DNA from: an uncultured Clostridia bacterium
GTDB taxonomy: Bacteria; Bacillota; Clostridia; Saccharofermentanales; Saccharofermentanaceae
Direction: 5' to 3'
Assembly: GCA_947303185.1 (NCBI GenBank)
Contig: CAMYXF010000013.1
Coordinates: forward strand, 1-49,307
DNA: 49,307 nucleotides
Each line of letters starts with the position of its first letter. Position 1 is the stretch's first letter. The notes beneath the pieces are model-generated. The model made no database searches. It was given only the letters and a program-made list of their open reading frames with translations, and was not told the origin of the DNA. Below are positions 47,736 through 49,307 of this stretch, piece after piece. The position numbers and the translations under genes were made by a program.

Positions 47736-48620
47736 ATGTTATATGTGATCATTATCCTTATAATACTGGTCCTCTTTTTATTTGTCAGATTATTGCTCAT
47801 TAAGAAGGAACTTAAGCGCGTTACAAAAGACATGAAGAATAATCCCGGGAATAATCTGATGAAAATGGATTTTATCGACCGGGATCTTCAGAAAATGATT
47901 ACTGAAGTTAACGTTCTTTATGAGCGGATAATGAACATAAAGGCTGAAGGCAAAGATGAGGAAAGAAAGATCCGCGAATCGATCTCGATGATTTCCCATG
48001 ACATGAGAACGCCTCTGACTTCTGTTATCGGATATCTTCAGGTCGCAGAGAGATCCGATGACCAAGAGGAGAAAAACGCCAACATAAATATAGCTCTTGA
48101 GAGAGCACGTTATCTGAATAATCTTGTTAATGATTTCTTCGACATATCCCTCATAGAATCAGATCAGGTCGATATAAATATTGAGAAAGTGAATCTCCCT
48201 GAAACGATCTGCGAAGAGATACTTGCCGAAAGCCACGAGATCGACAAAAAGGGAATCGTGCCAGTATTTGAACAGTCTGACAAGAATATCTATGTAAGAG
48301 CTGATAAGAAAAAGCTCTCAAGGATCATGCAGAATCTTATTTCCAATGCCGTGAAGTATTCGGAAGGCAGGCTGGAATTCAGGATCGATGATAGTGAGAT
48401 TGGGAAGATAACGATGCGGATGATCACTGATTCATCCAAGGATATAGATACGGACAGGGTCTTCGACAGGTTTTACCGGGACGATCTCTCCAGGAGCAAA
48501 GGCGGTGCAGGTCTTGGTCTGTATATCTGCAAAAGATTTGTTGAGATGATGGAAGGTTCAATAACTGCCGAACAAACAGGCAAGGAATTCGCGATTACAA
48601 TTTGTTTTCCCGCTGCATAA
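47736..48620 (+). CDS. Sensor histidine kinase
   Basis: The 294-residue kinase has one or two short TM helices at the N-terminus (about 2-22) with almost no extracellular part, then an H box ISMISHDMRTPLTSVIGYL (His about 90) and a HATPase domain: NLISNAVKYSEG (N box) and GGAGLGLYICKRFVE (G2 box). The usual DXGXG G1 motif is degenerate (ITDSSKDIDTDRVFDRFYR). An intramembrane-type sensor is expected to read the ABC transporter rather than a ligand directly, as in Bce/Bcr modules. Start ATG 47736 follows GGAGGA. Confidence 0.9.
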   Translation: MLYVIIILIILVLFLFVRLLLIKKELKRVTKDMKNNPGNNLMKMDFIDRDLQKMITEVNVLYERIMNIKAEGKDEERKIRESISMISHDMRTPLTSVIGYLQVAERSDDQEEKNANINIALERARYLNNLVNDFFDISLIESDQVDINIEKVNLPETICEEILAESHEIDKKGIVPVFEQSDKNIYVRADKKKLSRIMQNLISNAVKYSEGRLEFRIDDSEIGKITMRMITDSSKDIDTDRVFDRFYRDDLSRSKGGAGLGLYICKRFVEMMEGSITAEQTGKEFAITICFPAA

Positions 48621-48651
48621 GAATATAGTTACATTTACAAACAGATATCAG

Positions 48652-48738
48652 TTAATGTTATGTTAATGGAGACATAAGCTTCAGGAAAGCAGAATATGCC
48701 TTGACACTCTGCAATGTAATGAAACAGAATATTATAAT
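48652..48738 (+). promoter_or_regulatory. OmpR-type direct repeat and promoter upstream of the last gene
   Basis: TTAATG at 48652-48657 and 48663-48668 (11 bp apart) resemble 43201-43217 and the similarity goes on for about 20 bases (CATAA, TTCAG, GAAAG). A TTGACA (48701-48706) and TATAAT (48733-48738) lie downstream but are too far apart to be one promoter. Confidence 0.4.
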
Positions 48739-48826
48739 TGGTTAGGCAATTAACTTTTAAAATAGCCGATTATATCAGCAGTAAATCATATTAGCGTGCA
48801 TAAAAACTGAATACAGGGGATGAAAT

Positions 48827-49307
48827 ATGGGAAAACATTATCAAAAGGCGATTCCGATGAGTCCTGCTTATGACGAGAAACTCATCAGCTTCTCATCATC
48901 TTTGGGAGAGGCCATATGTGAAGGCAAGACCATTCCTTATGCTGATAATGATGTTACATATGCGCTTAAACTGCAGAATGATCGATTAAACGAAAAAGAA
49001 ATAGAGATGGATTTTGAAGTTTTTAAATGGACTCATGATTCACCCGTAGGAAATACATTCTTTGATGGCGAGAGCTGGTATGACGAGTATTATAAGAGCA
49101 CCGTGGGATTAGCTTTTCTCGGTGTTAAAAGATGCATCAGGCAAAATGGACAGATAATCTACCAAGATAAGCACAGACGCGACTTTTACGGGACTGTCAC
49201 GGATGTCATTTCAGGTTCTCATCCTGATAACGAGAGCATCTGTTGCCCGAACTGCGCCGCCGTCAGTACGATAAAGGATCTTCAGAACGGATGTCCATTC
49301 TGCGGAA
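48827..49307 (+). CDS. Zinc-ribbon protein, truncated by the window edge
   Basis: The frame begins at ATG 48827 with AGGGGA (48815-48820) and stays open to the end of the window (160 codons). The N-terminus (GKHYQKAIPMSPAYDEKLIS, FSSSLGEAI) leads to a beta-rich middle, and Cys-rich CCPNCAAVSTIKDLQNGCPFCG is a zinc ribbon. The combination is reminiscent of Tim44-like zinc-ribbon proteins of Clostridia, but the diagnostic domain would lie outside the window. It may be controlled by the RR at 45305. Confidence 0.7.
   Translation, partial: MGKHYQKAIPMSPAYDEKLISFSSSLGEAICEGKTIPYADNDVTYALKLQNDRLNEKEIEMDFEVFKWTHDSPVGNTFFDGESWYDEYYKSTVGLAFLGVKRCIRQNGQIIYQDKHRRDFYGTVTDVISGSHPDNESICCPNCAAVSTIKDLQNGCPFCG

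Overview
The window looks like the chromosome of an anaerobic member of the Clostridia (Bacillota). The evidence is strong AGGAGG-type ribosome binding sites, TTGACA/TATAAT promoters with 17-bp spacers, tRNAs with encoded CCA, the order ylxM-ffh-rpsP-khpA-rimM-trmD-rplS-rbgA-rnhB, and an infC-rpmI-rplT operon behind a structured leader. Genus cannot be decided by eye.

Bases 1-13800 are mostly conserved core: a flavin reductase and a Nudix hydrolase, the SRP/ribosome maturation cluster, rbgA and rnhB, infC-rpmI-rplT, a SpoU-type RNA methyltransferase and citrate synthase. Two accessory genes (a 4-TM protein and a GGDEF/EAL c-di-GMP protein) are wedged between rimM and trmD. infC appears to start on a rare ATC codon.

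Bases 13800-24320 hold tRNA-Glu, uvrA coupled to a ClpE-like unfoldase, a large convergent A/P- and T-rich membrane protein, tRNA-Leu and tRNA-fMet, and a redox operon (lipoprotein, 46-aa CXXC micro-protein, NapH-like ferredoxin, TlpA thioredoxin).

Bases 24400-35390 hold an unusual two-gene membrane system (two Cache-like sensor loops fused to an MFS-like 12-TM domain with a Q/P-rich tail, plus a single-TM partner). A fermentative alcohol dehydrogenase, a small redox operon, a zinc-ribbon protein, a second flavin reductase, a Xer-type tyrosine recombinase and asd follow.

Bases 35500-45200 are accessory. Downstream of tRNA-Met and tRNA-Tyr, the 3' end of tRNA-Tyr plus half of its terminator (29 bp) recurs exactly twice more, each time behind a conserved block of about 200 bp. 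I read this as two integrase-less islands in tandem at tRNA-Tyr. Island 1 carries a TIR-TM-beta-propeller protein, a small acidic protein and a GNAT acetyltransferase. Island 2 carries an alpha/beta-hydrolase lipoprotein, a VOC protein, a 3-methyladenine glycosylase I pseudogene and a short double-glycine-leader, cysteine-rich peptide. Beyond the last repeat lie an S41 peptidase, a zinc-ribbon protein and a 3' fragment of another tRNA.

Bases 45270-48620 hold a response regulator / ABC ATPase / permease / histidine kinase module of the antibiotic-sensing or bacteriocin-immunity kind. OmpR-type 11-bp direct repeats lie on both sides of it. A truncated zinc-ribbon gene runs off the right edge.
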